NCBI RefSeq assembly: GCF_900108875.1
Contig: NZ_FNYJ01000003.1
Span: 517,969-581,968 of the forward strand
Reading direction: 5' to 3'
Length of the DNA: 64,000 bases
From: Pseudomonas sp. NFR16
Lineage (GTDB): Bacteria; Pseudomonadota; Gammaproteobacteria; Pseudomonadales; Pseudomonadaceae
Positions 35,583 through 47,052 of this stretch are shown piece after piece. Below the pieces are notes generated by a model that saw only the letters and a list, made by a program, of their open reading frames with translations, was not told where the DNA came from and did not search any database. Both the position numbers and the translations under genes were made by a program. The number at the start of each line of letters is the position of its first letter. Positions within the stretch are counted from its first letter, which is position 1.

Positions 35583-36938
35583 CTACTTCAGTTCAGGCAG
35601 CCGTGCTTCGCTTTTGACTTCCGTCAGGGCGACCGCTTCAGCCGGCAATACCACGCGCTCTTTGCGCAACAGCTCGCCTTCAGTGGCCAGCACCCGGTAC
35701 ATCGCGAATTCTTCGGTGTAGCGCAGTTCGGTGTAGCGGCGGGCCGCGTTGTAGAGCTCGTTTTCGCTGTCCAGCAGGTCGAGCAGGGTGCGTTGGCCGA
35801 GGCCGAACTGATCCTGATACGCAGCGCGCACGCGGGTGGTGGTCTCGGCGTATTCGCGGGCGATCGGCGTCTGGGTGCGCGCGTTATTCATCGCATTCCA
35901 GGCCAGCGCCAGGTTCTCGTTGAGCATGCGCAGCGCGTTGTTGCGAATGTCCATGGCCTGCCCGGTCTTGTAGGAGTCGGAATTGAGGCGGGCTTTGTCG
36001 CGATTGCCGTTGAACAGGTTGTAATTCATCACCACGGCAGCGCGCCATTCGTTGTCGTGGCCTACCTCGCCTTGCAGGTTGTCGTTCGCGCCGACCGCAA
36101 GCTCTCCGTCGAAACGTGGGTAGAAAGGCGATTTCGCCACTTCGTATTGCTTCTCTGCGGCGTTGACGTCGGCCTGCGCCGATTTCAGATAGGGGTTGTT
36201 GATCAGCATGCTTTGCCGCGCGGCGCTCAGGCTGGGAGACACCTCGCCCCTGATGCTCGGCGGAGCTTCCAGCTCATCCGGCATCCTGCCGACCGCACTG
36301 AAGAAGTTCGCCTCGGCGTCGGCCAGGTCGACTTGCGCGGTGTAGAAGTTGTTTTCGGCCAGCGCGCGACGGGCCTTGGATTGATCGGCGTCTGCGTTGC
36401 TGCCGATGCCCCGATTGGTGCGCAAGCCGATCTGGTCGTTGATGCGCAGGTGCGCCTGCAGGTTGTTCTTCGCCAGATCGAGCATCTCGCGACGCTTGAG
36501 CACTTCCAGATAGACCTCGACAGTGCGCAGCGCGAGGCTTTCAGAGGTGCCGCGCAGGTAATACGCACGGGAGTTGACGACCTCGCGGGTCCTGCCGACC
36601 TCGTTCTTGGTGTTGAAGCCGTCGAACAGCATTTGCCGCAGCCGCAGTTCCGACTGGGTGTAGTTCAGGGTTTCTTCGTTGTGATTGTTGAAGCCCCGGG
36701 TATTCGGGCTGTCGGTGTGTTCACGTCCGTAGGCGGCGATCAGATCAACCGTGGGGAGATAGCCTCCTTTGGCGAACTTCACATCCTCGTCTGCGGACAA
36801 TCGGTTGTTCACGTTGGCGTGAATTTCCGGGTGATTGTCGATGGTGTTCTGAATCGCCTGGTTGAGGGACATGGCTTGCGCTTGGGCGCAGGCGACCGCC
36901 AACACAACTGCACTGTAGAGCGGGGTCAGATCGCGCAT
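35583..36938 (-). CDS. lapE: LapE/AggA-type TolC-family outer-membrane channel
   Basis: 451 residues with a signal peptide (AVVLAVACAQAQA) and the tandem helical-hairpin and beta pattern of TolC-family proteins, including 'QSELRLRQMLFDGFNT' and 'YQDQFGLGQRTLLDLLDSENE', the latter diagnostic of the AggA/LapE group. It is the first gene of the secretion operon, with 24 bases to lapB. The ATG has GGAGAAG upstream. It forms the outer-membrane exit and, in Lap systems, also the pore in which the adhesin is retained. Confidence 0.93.
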   Translation of the reverse strand: MRDLTPLYSAVVLAVACAQAQAMSLNQAIQNTIDNHPEIHANVNNRLSADEDVKFAKGGYLPTVDLIAAYGREHTDSPNTRGFNNHNEETLNYTQSELRLRQMLFDGFNTKNEVGRTREVVNSRAYYLRGTSESLALRTVEVYLEVLKRREMLDLAKNNLQAHLRINDQIGLRTNRGIGSNADADQSKARRALAENNFYTAQVDLADAEANFFSAVGRMPDELEAPPSIRGEVSPSLSAARQSMLINNPYLKSAQADVNAAEKQYEVAKSPFYPRFDGELAVGANDNLQGEVGHDNEWRAAVVMNYNLFNGNRDKARLNSDSYKTGQAMDIRNNALRMLNENLALAWNAMNNARTQTPIAREYAETTTRVRAAYQDQFGLGQRTLLDLLDSENELYNAARRYTELRYTEEFAMYRVLATEGELLRKERVVLPAEAVALTEVKSEARLPELK

Positions 36939-37359
36939 GAATACTTCTCCGTGAAATGTTATCGTGCTGCTACGCCAAAAAACCGGCGATTCCTTCGGTT
37001 AAAACCGTATCAGGTTTGTAACATCACAGCTAAGAACAACTTTCGGAAAAGCTCAGACGTTTTTTTCATATCCGTTATTCCAAAAAAAACTTATGTCCTT
37101 TTGGATTTTCAGGCGATGGTGAAATCCATGACTCGCCTGTATTCAATGCATTACGGGCGCTTAAAAGGTTTTGTGCGCGTTTCAGCGGAAATTTGACGGC
37201 GTCCCATCAAGTCGTTTTTCGAACAAAAAACTTGAAAAGATTCAGCGACATAAAATTGTCGTCTGATAATGGTTTAAAGCCTTTTCTGTACGCCGTTCGA
37301 ACAGTTTTTGTTGGATTCGTAACATTTTCTGATCGGTTATTTGCAGCAAGGGAGTGTCT
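36939..37359. other. AT-rich divergent control region between lapE and the adhesin gene
   Basis: 421 bases with no gene, much richer in A and T than its flanks. It contains an A/T dyad at 37208-37234 (CAAG...TTTTT...AAAAA...CTTG), a CCAAAA...TTTTGG arrangement near 37080-37105, and GGGAG as ribosome site for the adhesin. Both the secretion operon and its substrate gene must be controlled from here. Confidence 0.6.
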
Positions 37360-40300
37360 ATGGCCAGGTTGATCGGTACGGTGCAAAAAGTGGTGGGCGA
37401 CGTTTTCGCGGTGGCCGGTGATGGAACCCGACGACTGGTCATCGAGGGGGACAGGCTCTACGCCGGTGAGCAGCTCCAGACCGGGCCTGCGGGCGCGGTG
37501 GCCGTGCACCTCACCGATGGCGGCGAGCTGACCCTGGGGCGCGACAGCAGCATGCCGCTGACGCCGCACATCCTCGCCAACCATGCGACCCCTATCGATA
37601 CCCCGGATGCCGCCGCGCCCAGTCAGGCGCAACTGACCGACGTGCAGCAATTGCAGCAAGCCATCGCCGCCGGCGCGGACCCCAGCCAGGTCACCGATGC
37701 GCCCGCCGCGGGCAATGCCAATCCCGGTGGCTCGCCGAGCGCGCTCGGTGGGGGCCACTCCTATGTGATGCTGACCGAGACCGGTGGCGTGGTGAATCCG
37801 GTGATCGGCTTCCCCACCGAAGGGCTCAATCCAGTGTTTCTGGTGCCGGAAGGCGAAATCGGCGGGCGGGACGATGGCTCGCCCGACGCCAGCCAGCCGC
37901 CCGTCATCACGCCACCGCCACCGCCGACGGACAACGGCATTTCCCTGGGTGAGAGCGAGGTGACGCTCAACGAAGCCAACCTGGAGGGCGGCAGTGCGCC
38001 GGATGGCGCCGCGCTGACCCAGGGCGGGACGTTTCAGGTCAACGCACCGGACGGGCTGCAAACGCTGACCATTGGCGGCATCGACGTTGTCACCAATGGC
38101 GTGCCAATGTCCGGGCAGCAATCGATCACGCTGCCTTCAGGCAATACGCTGACCATCCTCGATTACAACCCAACCACGGGCGTGGTCACGTACACCTACA
38201 CGCTCACCGCGCCGGAATCCCACAATCAGGGTGATGGCACGATCGACAATGAGCAGATTCCGGTACACGCGGTGGACAGTGACGGCGATGTGGCTGACGG
38301 CAGCGTTATCGTCCATGTGGTCGACGATGTGCCGCACGCCGTCGCCGATGTCGGGTATGTGCTCGAAGGCGGCAACGTCATCGGCAACGTGTTGCTCAAC
38401 GATCAGGCGGGTGCTGACGGTCCGGGCGCGGGCGGGCTGATTGTCGGCGTGCGCGCCGGCAGCGATACGTCAACGCCGGTCACGACCGGCTTGAACACAG
38501 TGATCAATGGTCTTTACGGCACGCTGATCATCGACGCTGCCGGCAACGCCGATTACCACAGCACGCCCGGCGTCATTGCGCCGGAAGGTGCGCAGGATGT
38601 GTTCACTTACTCGATCCGTGACGCCGATGGCGACACCAGCACCACGACGATCACCGTCAATGTGGTGCCTGACAGCGGCGTGATCATTGCGCCGGGCGAT
38701 TGCACGGTCAATGAATCGCACCTGCCAGGCGGCTCTCATCCGGATGCCGCCGCACTCACCCAAAGCGGCACGATCAAGATCACCGCACCCGACGGCCTGC
38801 AGACGCTGACGGTGGGCGGCATCAACGTAATCGAGAACGGCGTGGCGATCACCTCGCCGCACACGGCGCAGTTGCCGTCCGGCAGCACGCTGACCATCCT
38901 CGGTTACAACCCGGTCACGGGCGTGGTGAATTACACCTATACGCTCAACACCCCGGAAGATCACAGCAGGGGTAACGGGGTGTCGGTCAATGACCGGATT
39001 CCCGTGCACGCGGTGGACTCCGATGGCGACGTCGCCAGCAGCAACGTGGTGGTCAGGATTGTCGACGACACGCCGCAGGCCCATTGCGACATTGGCAATG
39101 TCGCGGCGGGTGGGGAGGTCAGCGGCAACCTGTTGCTCAATGACTCGGCAGGTGCCGACGGTGCTGGCCCCAACGGCCTGATCATCGGCGTGCGTGCCGG
39201 TGACCATACGTCAACGCCAGTGTCCGGCGGCCTGAATACCGTGATCACTGGCCTGTACGGCACGCTGATCGTCGACAATCAGGGTAATGCGACGTATCAC
39301 AGCAACCCCGCGCTGGTAGGTCCTCATGGCGAGCAGGACGTGTTCACCTACACGATTCGCGACGCCGACGGCGACACCAGCACCACGACGGTGACGGTCA
39401 ATGTGGCGCCGCCCTGTCCGCCGGTGGCGTGCAACGACCACGACGTGACCGTTCATGAAAGCGCGCTGGATACCTACAAGGACGGACTGGATCTGGCGCC
39501 CGGCAAGGTCAACGGCAGTCACCCGGGCTCAAAGGCCGAAACCGGCACCGGCACGGTCGCCGACTCAGTGCAGGGCGGCACCGGGGCGCTGACCTTCAGC
39601 CTGCCAGGCGCGCATAACGGCACCGCCCAGGGCGCGTTCGGCGTGCTGCACCTCAATGCCGACGGCAGCTACACCTACACGCTCACATCCCCGGCGCAAA
39701 CCACGCCGGGCGCCAACGACGGGCCCAATGTCATCCACGACTCGTTCACCTACACCGTCACTGATTCGCTCGGGCATTCGTCGTCGGCGCAGATCGTCGT
39801 CAACATCGTCGACGACCAGCCCAAGGCCGCGTGCATCGATCGCACCGTCACCAGCGAATCGACCGGCACTAACCTGATGCTGATCGTCGACACTTCGGCG
39901 AGCATGAACGAAGCGTCGGGCGTCAATGGCCTGTCCAGGCTGGGGCTTGAGAAACAGGCGATCGTCGAATTGCTGAACAAATACGAAGCATTGGGCGACG
40001 TACGCGTGCAACTGGTGACCTTCAACAGCCAGGCGCACGTCGGCAGCAACGAATGGGTCGATGTGGCGACGGCCAAAGCCATGGTCAACGGCCTGACGGC
40101 GGGGAACGGCACCAACTACGACGCGGCGCTGGCGGCAGCCGAACAGGCGTTCAGCCAAAAAGGCGCCATCAGCGGCGCGCAGAATGTGGCGTATTTCTTC
40201 TCGGACGGAAACCCCACCACGTCACCGCAGCACTCCGATCCGGGCAGCGTGCCAGACCCTGACCGTGGCGATGGCATCAGCCCCGGTGAAGAGGCGGCCT

Positions 40301-42321
40301 GGACACAGTTCCTCGACAGCCATCACATCAACGCTTACGCCATCGGCGTCGGCACGCAAGTCAGCAGCACCTATCTGGACCCGGTCGCGCACAATGGCGC
40401 GACGGCCACTGACAGCAACGCCGTGATCGTGACCGATCTGGGCCAGCTCAATGTCGTGCTCAGCGGCACGGTGCAGGGTGGGGTGCACGGCAGTCTGCTG
40501 GAAGGGGGCACCTTCGGCGCGGATCAGGGTTACGTCAAATCGATCAGCGTGGACGGCACCACTTACCAGTTCGATCCGACAGCGTTCAGCCATCACGGAA
40601 GAGTCACCACCACAGGCGGCGAGAATCACGGCACGCTCGATCCACTGAGCAACAACCTGACCATCACCACCGAGCAGGGCGGCACCCTGGTGATGAACAT
40701 GAACACCGGCGCTTACACCTACACCCCGGCTGCTGGCGTGCAGCAGCCGCAGACCGAGAACATCCATTACGTGCTCAGTGACTACGACGGTGATCTGGCG
40801 TCAGCCAACCTGAATATCCATGTCGTGCCGTCGCCGGTGTACGAAGCGCCCATGGCCGTGGCCGACAACGTCATCACCAACCAGAACGGCGCGACCGTTT
40901 TCATTCCTGGGCAGGCGCTGGCGGCCAATGACGCAGCAGGCAACGGCGGCTCGCTGACCGCGACGCCGACCCGTTTCGACACCGGCTGGACCGCCAAGGG
41001 CGGTGATTTCAGCGCGACGTCGCTCAAGACCCTTCCGTTCGCCAGCAGCCAGAACAAAGCGGTCAATCAACTGAAGAATCTGGAGCGCAGTGATTTTTTC
41101 AACAATTCGGCGACGACGGCTCTGCTGGTGATCAGCGGCTATCTGGGCGCGGTCAATGGGTCGCCCGCCAATGCACAGGACCTGTACAGCGTCCATCTGA
41201 AGGCCGGGGAGACGGTCACCGTCGACCACTCCCTGACCAACGACGTGCTGGGCATGGCCTGGAAGTTCGAGGAAGGCGCCTACCATGGCATTGCCGACGG
41301 CGGCAGCTTCACTGCCACTGAAGATGGCGTGTACCGGCTGGTCGTGGTGAATCAGGCCGATCCGGGTGTGAAGGAACACTACAACCTGAACCTGACGATC
41401 GACTACGCGGCGGTCAATAACACGCCCGATGTCCACAGCAGCTATACCGTCACCGATCCCCACGGCGGCAGCAGCACCGCGGCGGTGAACATTACCCATC
41501 AGGACGGGCAGGTCGTGCTTGGGACGACAGGCGACGATGTGCTGGTGGGCGCCGCGGACAGTCATCTGCACGGTGGCGACGGCAACGACGTGCTGATCGC
41601 CGGACCAGGCAACAACGAGCTGTTCGGCGATAACGGCAATGACATGCTGTTCAGCGGATCGGGCAACGATCTGCTCGACGGCGGCGCGGGCCACAACACC
41701 GCGAACTACTCGCTGGCCACTGCGGGCGTCACGGTCAGTACCGCCGAACTCGGACCGCAGCACACGGGTGGGGCGGGCGTCGACACGCTGGTGAATATCG
41801 ATAACCTGATCGGTTCGAACTTCAACGATCACCTCACAGGCGATCAGGGCAACAATATACTCAACGGCGGCCTGGGCAACGACGTGCTCAACGGCGGGGC
41901 GGGCGATGACATCCTGATCGGCGGACCGGGCAACAACACCCTGACCGGTGGCACGGGGCACGATACCTTCCAGTGGCAGGCGGGGAACACCGGGCACGAC
42001 ACCGTGACCGACTTCAATTTCGGCCTCGACAAGCTGGACCTGTCTCAACTGCTCCAGGGCGAGCACGGGGACGCGAACTCGCTGGAAAACTTCCTGCATT
42101 TCAGCGTCAGCGGCAGCGGGACATCTCTGGTTTCAACCATCGATATAAGCAGCGTCGCCGGGGGCGCGATCACGCAGACCATCGACCTTGCCGGCGTGGA
42201 TCTGGCCCAGCACTACGGCGTCAGCCCCGGTGCTGGCGGCGTGGTGGCCGGCGGCCCGGATGCCGCAGCCATCATCAACGGAATGCTTGGGGACCATTCG
42301 TTGAAGGTCGATACGGTGTGA
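37360..42321 (+). CDS. LapA-like retention-module RTX adhesin with VWA domain
   Basis: 1653 residues, ATG with GGGAG upstream. Layout: N-terminal retention module (1 to about 110; MARLIGTVQKVVGDVFAV...), a PAAG dialanine site (Ala116-Ala117) as cut by LapG proteases, a Pro/Gly linker, and two 247-residue repeats (from about residue 193). A further immunoglobulin-like domain and a von Willebrand A domain with the metal site DTSAS (Asp844) follow, then more beta domains, glycine-Asp RTX calcium repeats (about 1390-1545) and a C-terminal type I secretion signal. It is a surface adhesin for biofilm attachment, exported by the divergent LapEBC system. It is far shorter than classical LapA. lapD and lapG are not in the window. 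Confidence 0.9.
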   Translation: MARLIGTVQKVVGDVFAVAGDGTRRLVIEGDRLYAGEQLQTGPAGAVAVHLTDGGELTLGRDSSMPLTPHILANHATPIDTPDAAAPSQAQLTDVQQLQQAIAAGADPSQVTDAPAAGNANPGGSPSALGGGHSYVMLTETGGVVNPVIGFPTEGLNPVFLVPEGEIGGRDDGSPDASQPPVITPPPPPTDNGISLGESEVTLNEANLEGGSAPDGAALTQGGTFQVNAPDGLQTLTIGGIDVVTNGVPMSGQQSITLPSGNTLTILDYNPTTGVVTYTYTLTAPESHNQGDGTIDNEQIPVHAVDSDGDVADGSVIVHVVDDVPHAVADVGYVLEGGNVIGNVLLNDQAGADGPGAGGLIVGVRAGSDTSTPVTTGLNTVINGLYGTLIIDAAGNADYHSTPGVIAPEGAQDVFTYSIRDADGDTSTTTITVNVVPDSGVIIAPGDCTVNESHLPGGSHPDAAALTQSGTIKITAPDGLQTLTVGGINVIENGVAITSPHTAQLPSGSTLTILGYNPVTGVVNYTYTLNTPEDHSRGNGVSVNDRIPVHAVDSDGDVASSNVVVRIVDDTPQAHCDIGNVAAGGEVSGNLLLNDSAGADGAGPNGLIIGVRAGDHTSTPVSGGLNTVITGLYGTLIVDNQGNATYHSNPALVGPHGEQDVFTYTIRDADGDTSTTTVTVNVAPPCPPVACNDHDVTVHESALDTYKDGLDLAPGKVNGSHPGSKAETGTGTVADSVQGGTGALTFSLPGAHNGTAQGAFGVLHLNADGSYTYTLTSPAQTTPGANDGPNVIHDSFTYTVTDSLGHSSSAQIVVNIVDDQPKAACIDRTVTSESTGTNLMLIVDTSASMNEASGVNGLSRLGLEKQAIVELLNKYEALGDVRVQLVTFNSQAHVGSNEWVDVATAKAMVNGLTAGNGTNYDAALAAAEQAFSQKGAISGAQNVAYFFSDGNPTTSPQHSDPGSVPDPDRGDGISPGEEAAWTQFLDSHHINAYAIGVGTQVSSTYLDPVAHNGATATDSNAVIVTDLGQLNVVLSGTVQGGVHGSLLEGGTFGADQGYVKSISVDGTTYQFDPTAFSHHGRVTTTGGENHGTLDPLSNNLTITTEQGGTLVMNMNTGAYTYTPAAGVQQPQTENIHYVLSDYDGDLASANLNIHVVPSPVYEAPMAVADNVITNQNGATVFIPGQALAANDAAGNGGSLTATPTRFDTGWTAKGGDFSATSLKTLPFASSQNKAVNQLKNLERSDFFNNSATTALLVISGYLGAVNGSPANAQDLYSVHLKAGETVTVDHSLTNDVLGMAWKFEEGAYHGIADGGSFTATEDGVYRLVVVNQADPGVKEHYNLNLTIDYAAVNNTPDVHSSYTVTDPHGGSSTAAVNITHQDGQVVLGTTGDDVLVGAADSHLHGGDGNDVLIAGPGNNELFGDNGNDMLFSGSGNDLLDGGAGHNTANYSLATAGVTVSTAELGPQHTGGAGVDTLVNIDNLIGSNFNDHLTGDQGNNILNGGLGNDVLNGGAGDDILIGGPGNNTLTGGTGHDTFQWQAGNTGHDTVTDFNFGLDKLDLSQLLQGEHGDANSLENFLHFSVSGSGTSLVSTIDISSVAGGAITQTIDLAGVDLAQHYGVSPGAGGVVAGGPDAAAIINGMLGDHSLKVDTV

Positions 42322-42331
42322 GGGAAGGCTT

Positions 42332-42352
42332 GCGGTGTGCCTGAAACACCGC
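42332..42352 (+). terminator. Hairpin after the adhesin gene
   Basis: Stem GCGGTGT / ACACCGC with a 7-base loop, 10 bases past the stop codon. No T-run follows. Confidence 0.5.
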
Positions 42353-42406
42353 ACCAAATGTCTGGCTTCTTGGTGTTGCCGCTGGCGAATGGGATAAACG
42401 CGACGC

Positions 42407-42890
42407 TGCCCGTCAGGCCTCGGTCTCGATGGGGGGCAGTCGAATACCCGGAAAACCGCGAGCTGACTCACGAAGAGGCCGCTGTGGCTGGTGGAGATGC
42501 AGCGGCTGGAACGCAGCCTTCGCGGGCAAGCGCGCTCCTACGGGATGTGTGTCTGGCCGGAAAATTCGGGAATGCCCGCAGATCCGTGTAGGCGTGAGCT
42601 TGCTCGCGAATTGGCGGTACATCCGATAGAGATGCAGCGGCTGGCAATCAGTCTTCGCGAGCAAGCTCGCTCCCACGGGTTGTGTGTCTGGCCGGAAAAT
42701 TCGGGAATGCCCGCAGATCCGTGTAGGCGTGAGCTTGCTCGCGAATTGGCGGTACATCCCATAGAGATGCAGCGGCTGGCAATCAGCCTTCGCGAGCAAG
42801 CTCGCTCCTATGGGTTTTGTGTCTGGCGGGAGAACCCGGGAATGCCCGCTACCTATTTGTGGGAGTGAGCTTGCTCACGAAGAGGCCGGA
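42407..42890 (+). repeat. Tandem array of a 135-bp REP-containing unit
   Basis: Two near-identical 135-base units (42542-42676 and 42677-42811, about five differences) are flanked by a diverged unit before (about 42407-42541) and a partial unit after (42812 to about 42880). Each unit has two REP palindromes (GTAGGCGTGAGCTTGCTCGC and TCGCGAGCAAGCTCGCTCCC) and conserved spacers (GTCTGGCCGGAAAATTCGGG; AGATGCAGCGGCTGGC). It fills the 584-base gap between the adhesin and the DUF454 gene. Since 135 is a multiple of three, spurious open frames run through it. Confidence 0.92.
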
Positions 42891-42905
42891 GTGTCCGGTG
42901 GAGAG

Positions 42906-43319
42906 TCAGCGGTGCAACGTCTTCTGCCGCACGATATACACCGTCACCAGCGCCGCGCTGATCAGCATGAAGCCCCGCGCCCACACCAATGGCACCAGCC
43001 AGCAGGAAAACCCGATGCTGAGCCACATCAGCCCGATGGCGTAAACCTTGCCCTTAAGGGGAATGCCGTTGCCTTGCAGATAATCGCGAATCCACGGACC
43101 GAGACGAGGGTGATCGACCAGCCAGTGATAAAAGCGCGGGGAGCTGCGGGCGAAGCAGGCGGCGGCCAGTAGAAGAAACGGCGTGGTCGGCAACACCGGC
43201 AGAAAGATCCCGACGACGCCCAGCGCCACGCTCAGCCAGCCAATGCCTTGCAAGAGAAAACGCACGAGCCTGGAACGACTCGTGCGGGGTGTTGAATCAC
43301 CGGAACTGCCCTGCGCCAT
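42906..43319 (-). CDS. DUF454 (YbaN family) membrane protein
   Basis: 137 residues with two pairs of hydrophobic segments. The motif GIGWLSVALGVVGIFLPVLP followed by TTPFLLLAAACFARSSPRFY is the DUF454/YbaN signature, and WLVDHPRLGPWIRDY follows. Function is unknown. It is 10 bases downstream of the YecA-family gene and probably shares its transcript. Confidence 0.9.
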   Translation of the reverse strand: MAQGSSGDSTPRTSRSRLVRFLLQGIGWLSVALGVVGIFLPVLPTTPFLLLAAACFARSSPRFYHWLVDHPRLGPWIRDYLQGNGIPLKGKVYAIGLMWLSIGFSCWLVPLVWARGFMLISAALVTVYIVRQKTLHR

Positions 43320-43329
43320 AGGCGCAGAC

Positions 43330-43917
43330 TCAGTGGTGGCGGGGCTTGAGGATGGCGGGCTTTTCGTCCGGTGCGTGCAGCAGCAGATACAGCGCGGTCA
43401 GCGCCTCCGGGATCTGCACGATCATGTCATCCATCAGGTTGGCGTCAGCAGCGATGTCCGCAAACTCAGGCTGCTCATCGAACAGACCCGAACCGACCAT
43501 GATCGGCAGCAGCATCTCGCTGACTTCTTCCTCGTCGTTTTCGAACCAGGCCGCTTCACGCAGGAACACGCCCTCCATGAAGCCGATGCACCAGCCGCGC
43601 AGTTCCGAATCATCCGGGTCGTCGCCCAGATCCAGATCGCAAGGCAGCTCGAACTCTTCGTCCGACGCCAGCTGACGGGCGATATGCTCTTTGAGCTTGA
43701 TGAGCGTGGACTCGATCTCGTCATGCTGAGCCTGATCCTCATAGTGCGGCGGTTCGGCGAACAGTGCGTCGATCCATTCGCGGTCCGGAACGGTTTCGGC
43801 ACAGATCGACAGCGCGGTCAGGTAGCCATGGGCGGCTACATAGTCCAGCGCTTCGTCATGCAGCTCATCGGCGTCGAGGAAGGCTTGCAGGCGGTGTAAT
43901 TGCTCAGCGAAGGACAT
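43330..43917 (-). CDS. YecA/UPF0149 family protein
   Basis: 195 residues from the ATG at 43917. The protein is strongly acidic, and the family pattern is visible in 'LHDEALDYVAAHGYLTALSI', 'LRGWCIGFMEGVF' and 'EALTALYLLLHAP'. No C-terminal SEC-C zinc motif (CPCGSGKK type) is present, unlike some YecA proteins. Function is unknown. It is divergent from recQ. Confidence 0.85.
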   Translation of the reverse strand: MSFAEQLHRLQAFLDADELHDEALDYVAAHGYLTALSICAETVPDREWIDALFAEPPHYEDQAQHDEIESTLIKLKEHIARQLASDEEFELPCDLDLGDDPDDSELRGWCIGFMEGVFLREAAWFENDEEEVSEMLLPIMVGSGLFDEQPEFADIAADANLMDDMIVQIPEALTALYLLLHAPDEKPAILKPRHH

Positions 43918-44127
43918 TGACGGACTACCTTGGAAATAAACGATGCTGAATTCTAGGCCCTGAGGGCCGAGGACGCCAGCGGCGAGGGCCATGGAATCGG
44001 TATTGCGCAAAAAATCGACCGTTGGCGTACGCGTTGTCCTATCGCCCGGAGCGCTCCGGTATACTGCCGCGCTTTGCGATTTGCTCAGCGATCTTCACCC
44101 GCTGCAGTGGCACCATCCGGGGTATCT

Positions 44128-46254
<2,127 letters not shown>

Positions 46255-46420
46255 CGCCAGCGTCCGAACAGGCGTGAATCCTGTAGACGCTGCAACCTGC
46301 AGCCTGCGACCGTTGACGCACGGCGCTGCCCCTTCCCACGCCAAACCTGCCGCTTACCGGACTGCACAGTGTTGTGCGACGAAAGACCACATCCAGACGC
46401 TTGCCTCGATAGAGGGTCCA

Positions 46421-46458
46421 TGGTTAGCTGCCTATTAATTAGGAATCGCCTTTAACCA
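46421..46458. promoter_or_regulatory. Possible MarR operator/promoter dyad
   Basis: TGGTTA (46421-46426) is mirrored by TAACCA (46453-46458), and between them sits the near-palindrome CCTATTAATTAGG (46431-46443). The block ends 11 bases before the marR start codon, where a MarR-family autoregulatory site would be expected. The assignment is inference from position and symmetry. Confidence 0.4.
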
Positions 46459-46469
46459 TTGAGTTACCT

Positions 46470-46904
46470 ATGCCGTTAACCGAAGAACACCGCTTTGGCA
46501 TGCAACTGGCCAATCTTTCCCGCGGCTGGCGCGCCGAGCTTGATCGTCGCCTGGCCGACCTGGGATTGTCTCAGGCGCGCTGGCTGGTGCTGCTGCATCT
46601 GGCGCGGTTCAAAGAGCCGCCGACCCAGCGCGAACTGGCCCAGAGCGTAGGCGTGGAAGGGCCGACCCTGGCGCGACTGCTCGACAGTCTGGAGAACCAG
46701 GGACTGGTTCGTCGTCAGGCGGTGGTAGAAGACCGGCGTGCGAAAAAGATCGTGCTCAGTGATACCGCGCGGCCGCTGATCGAGAAGATCGAAACCATCG
46801 CCACCGCCCTGCGCCATGAGCTGTTCGTCGGCATCGATGAAGAGGATTTGCGCGTGTGCATGCGCGTTCACTCGAAAATTCTGGCCAATCTGGAAAAATC
46901 CTGA
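46470..46904 (+). CDS. MarR family transcriptional regulator
   Basis: 144 residues with a winged helix: recognition region 'TQRELAQSVGVEGPTLARLL' and wing 'VEDRRAKKIVLSD', where the DRR motif is the family hallmark. Probably a ligand-responsive dimeric repressor that may bind the dyad just upstream. It lies between recQ and a FimV-like gene, an order also found in P. aeruginosa as I recall. Its ligand and regulon cannot be told from the sequence. Confidence 0.92.
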   Translation: MPLTEEHRFGMQLANLSRGWRAELDRRLADLGLSQARWLVLLHLARFKEPPTQRELAQSVGVEGPTLARLLDSLENQGLVRRQAVVEDRRAKKIVLSDTARPLIEKIETIATALRHELFVGIDEEDLRVCMRVHSKILANLEKS

Positions 46905-47052
46905 CGCCGGGGCCGGGCGCCCGCGACAAATACGTTGAACCTGTCGAAACATCCTGTTCTATTTGCACCCATACTGATTCTGCCGGACGCGCTGTCCGTG
47001 CGCGTAAAACGAAAGTGCAGGGAAGCCTGCCTTGTTCTCTATAAGGGTTCGC

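Noticed and set aside
31889..37359. lapD or lapG next to the secretion operon
   Set aside because: The neighbours are pap, the three secretion genes and the adhesin. No periplasmic cysteine protease or GGDEF-EAL protein is encoded here.
42542..42811. Tandem repeats that could suggest a CRISPR array
   Set aside because: Units of 135 bases repeat in full with no variable spacers between short repeats, and no cas gene is near.
42413..42868. Open frames on both strands through the 135-bp repeat array
   Set aside because: The repeat length is a multiple of three, so the frame stays open and gives a peptide that repeats with the DNA. This is a by-product of REP arrays, not a gene.
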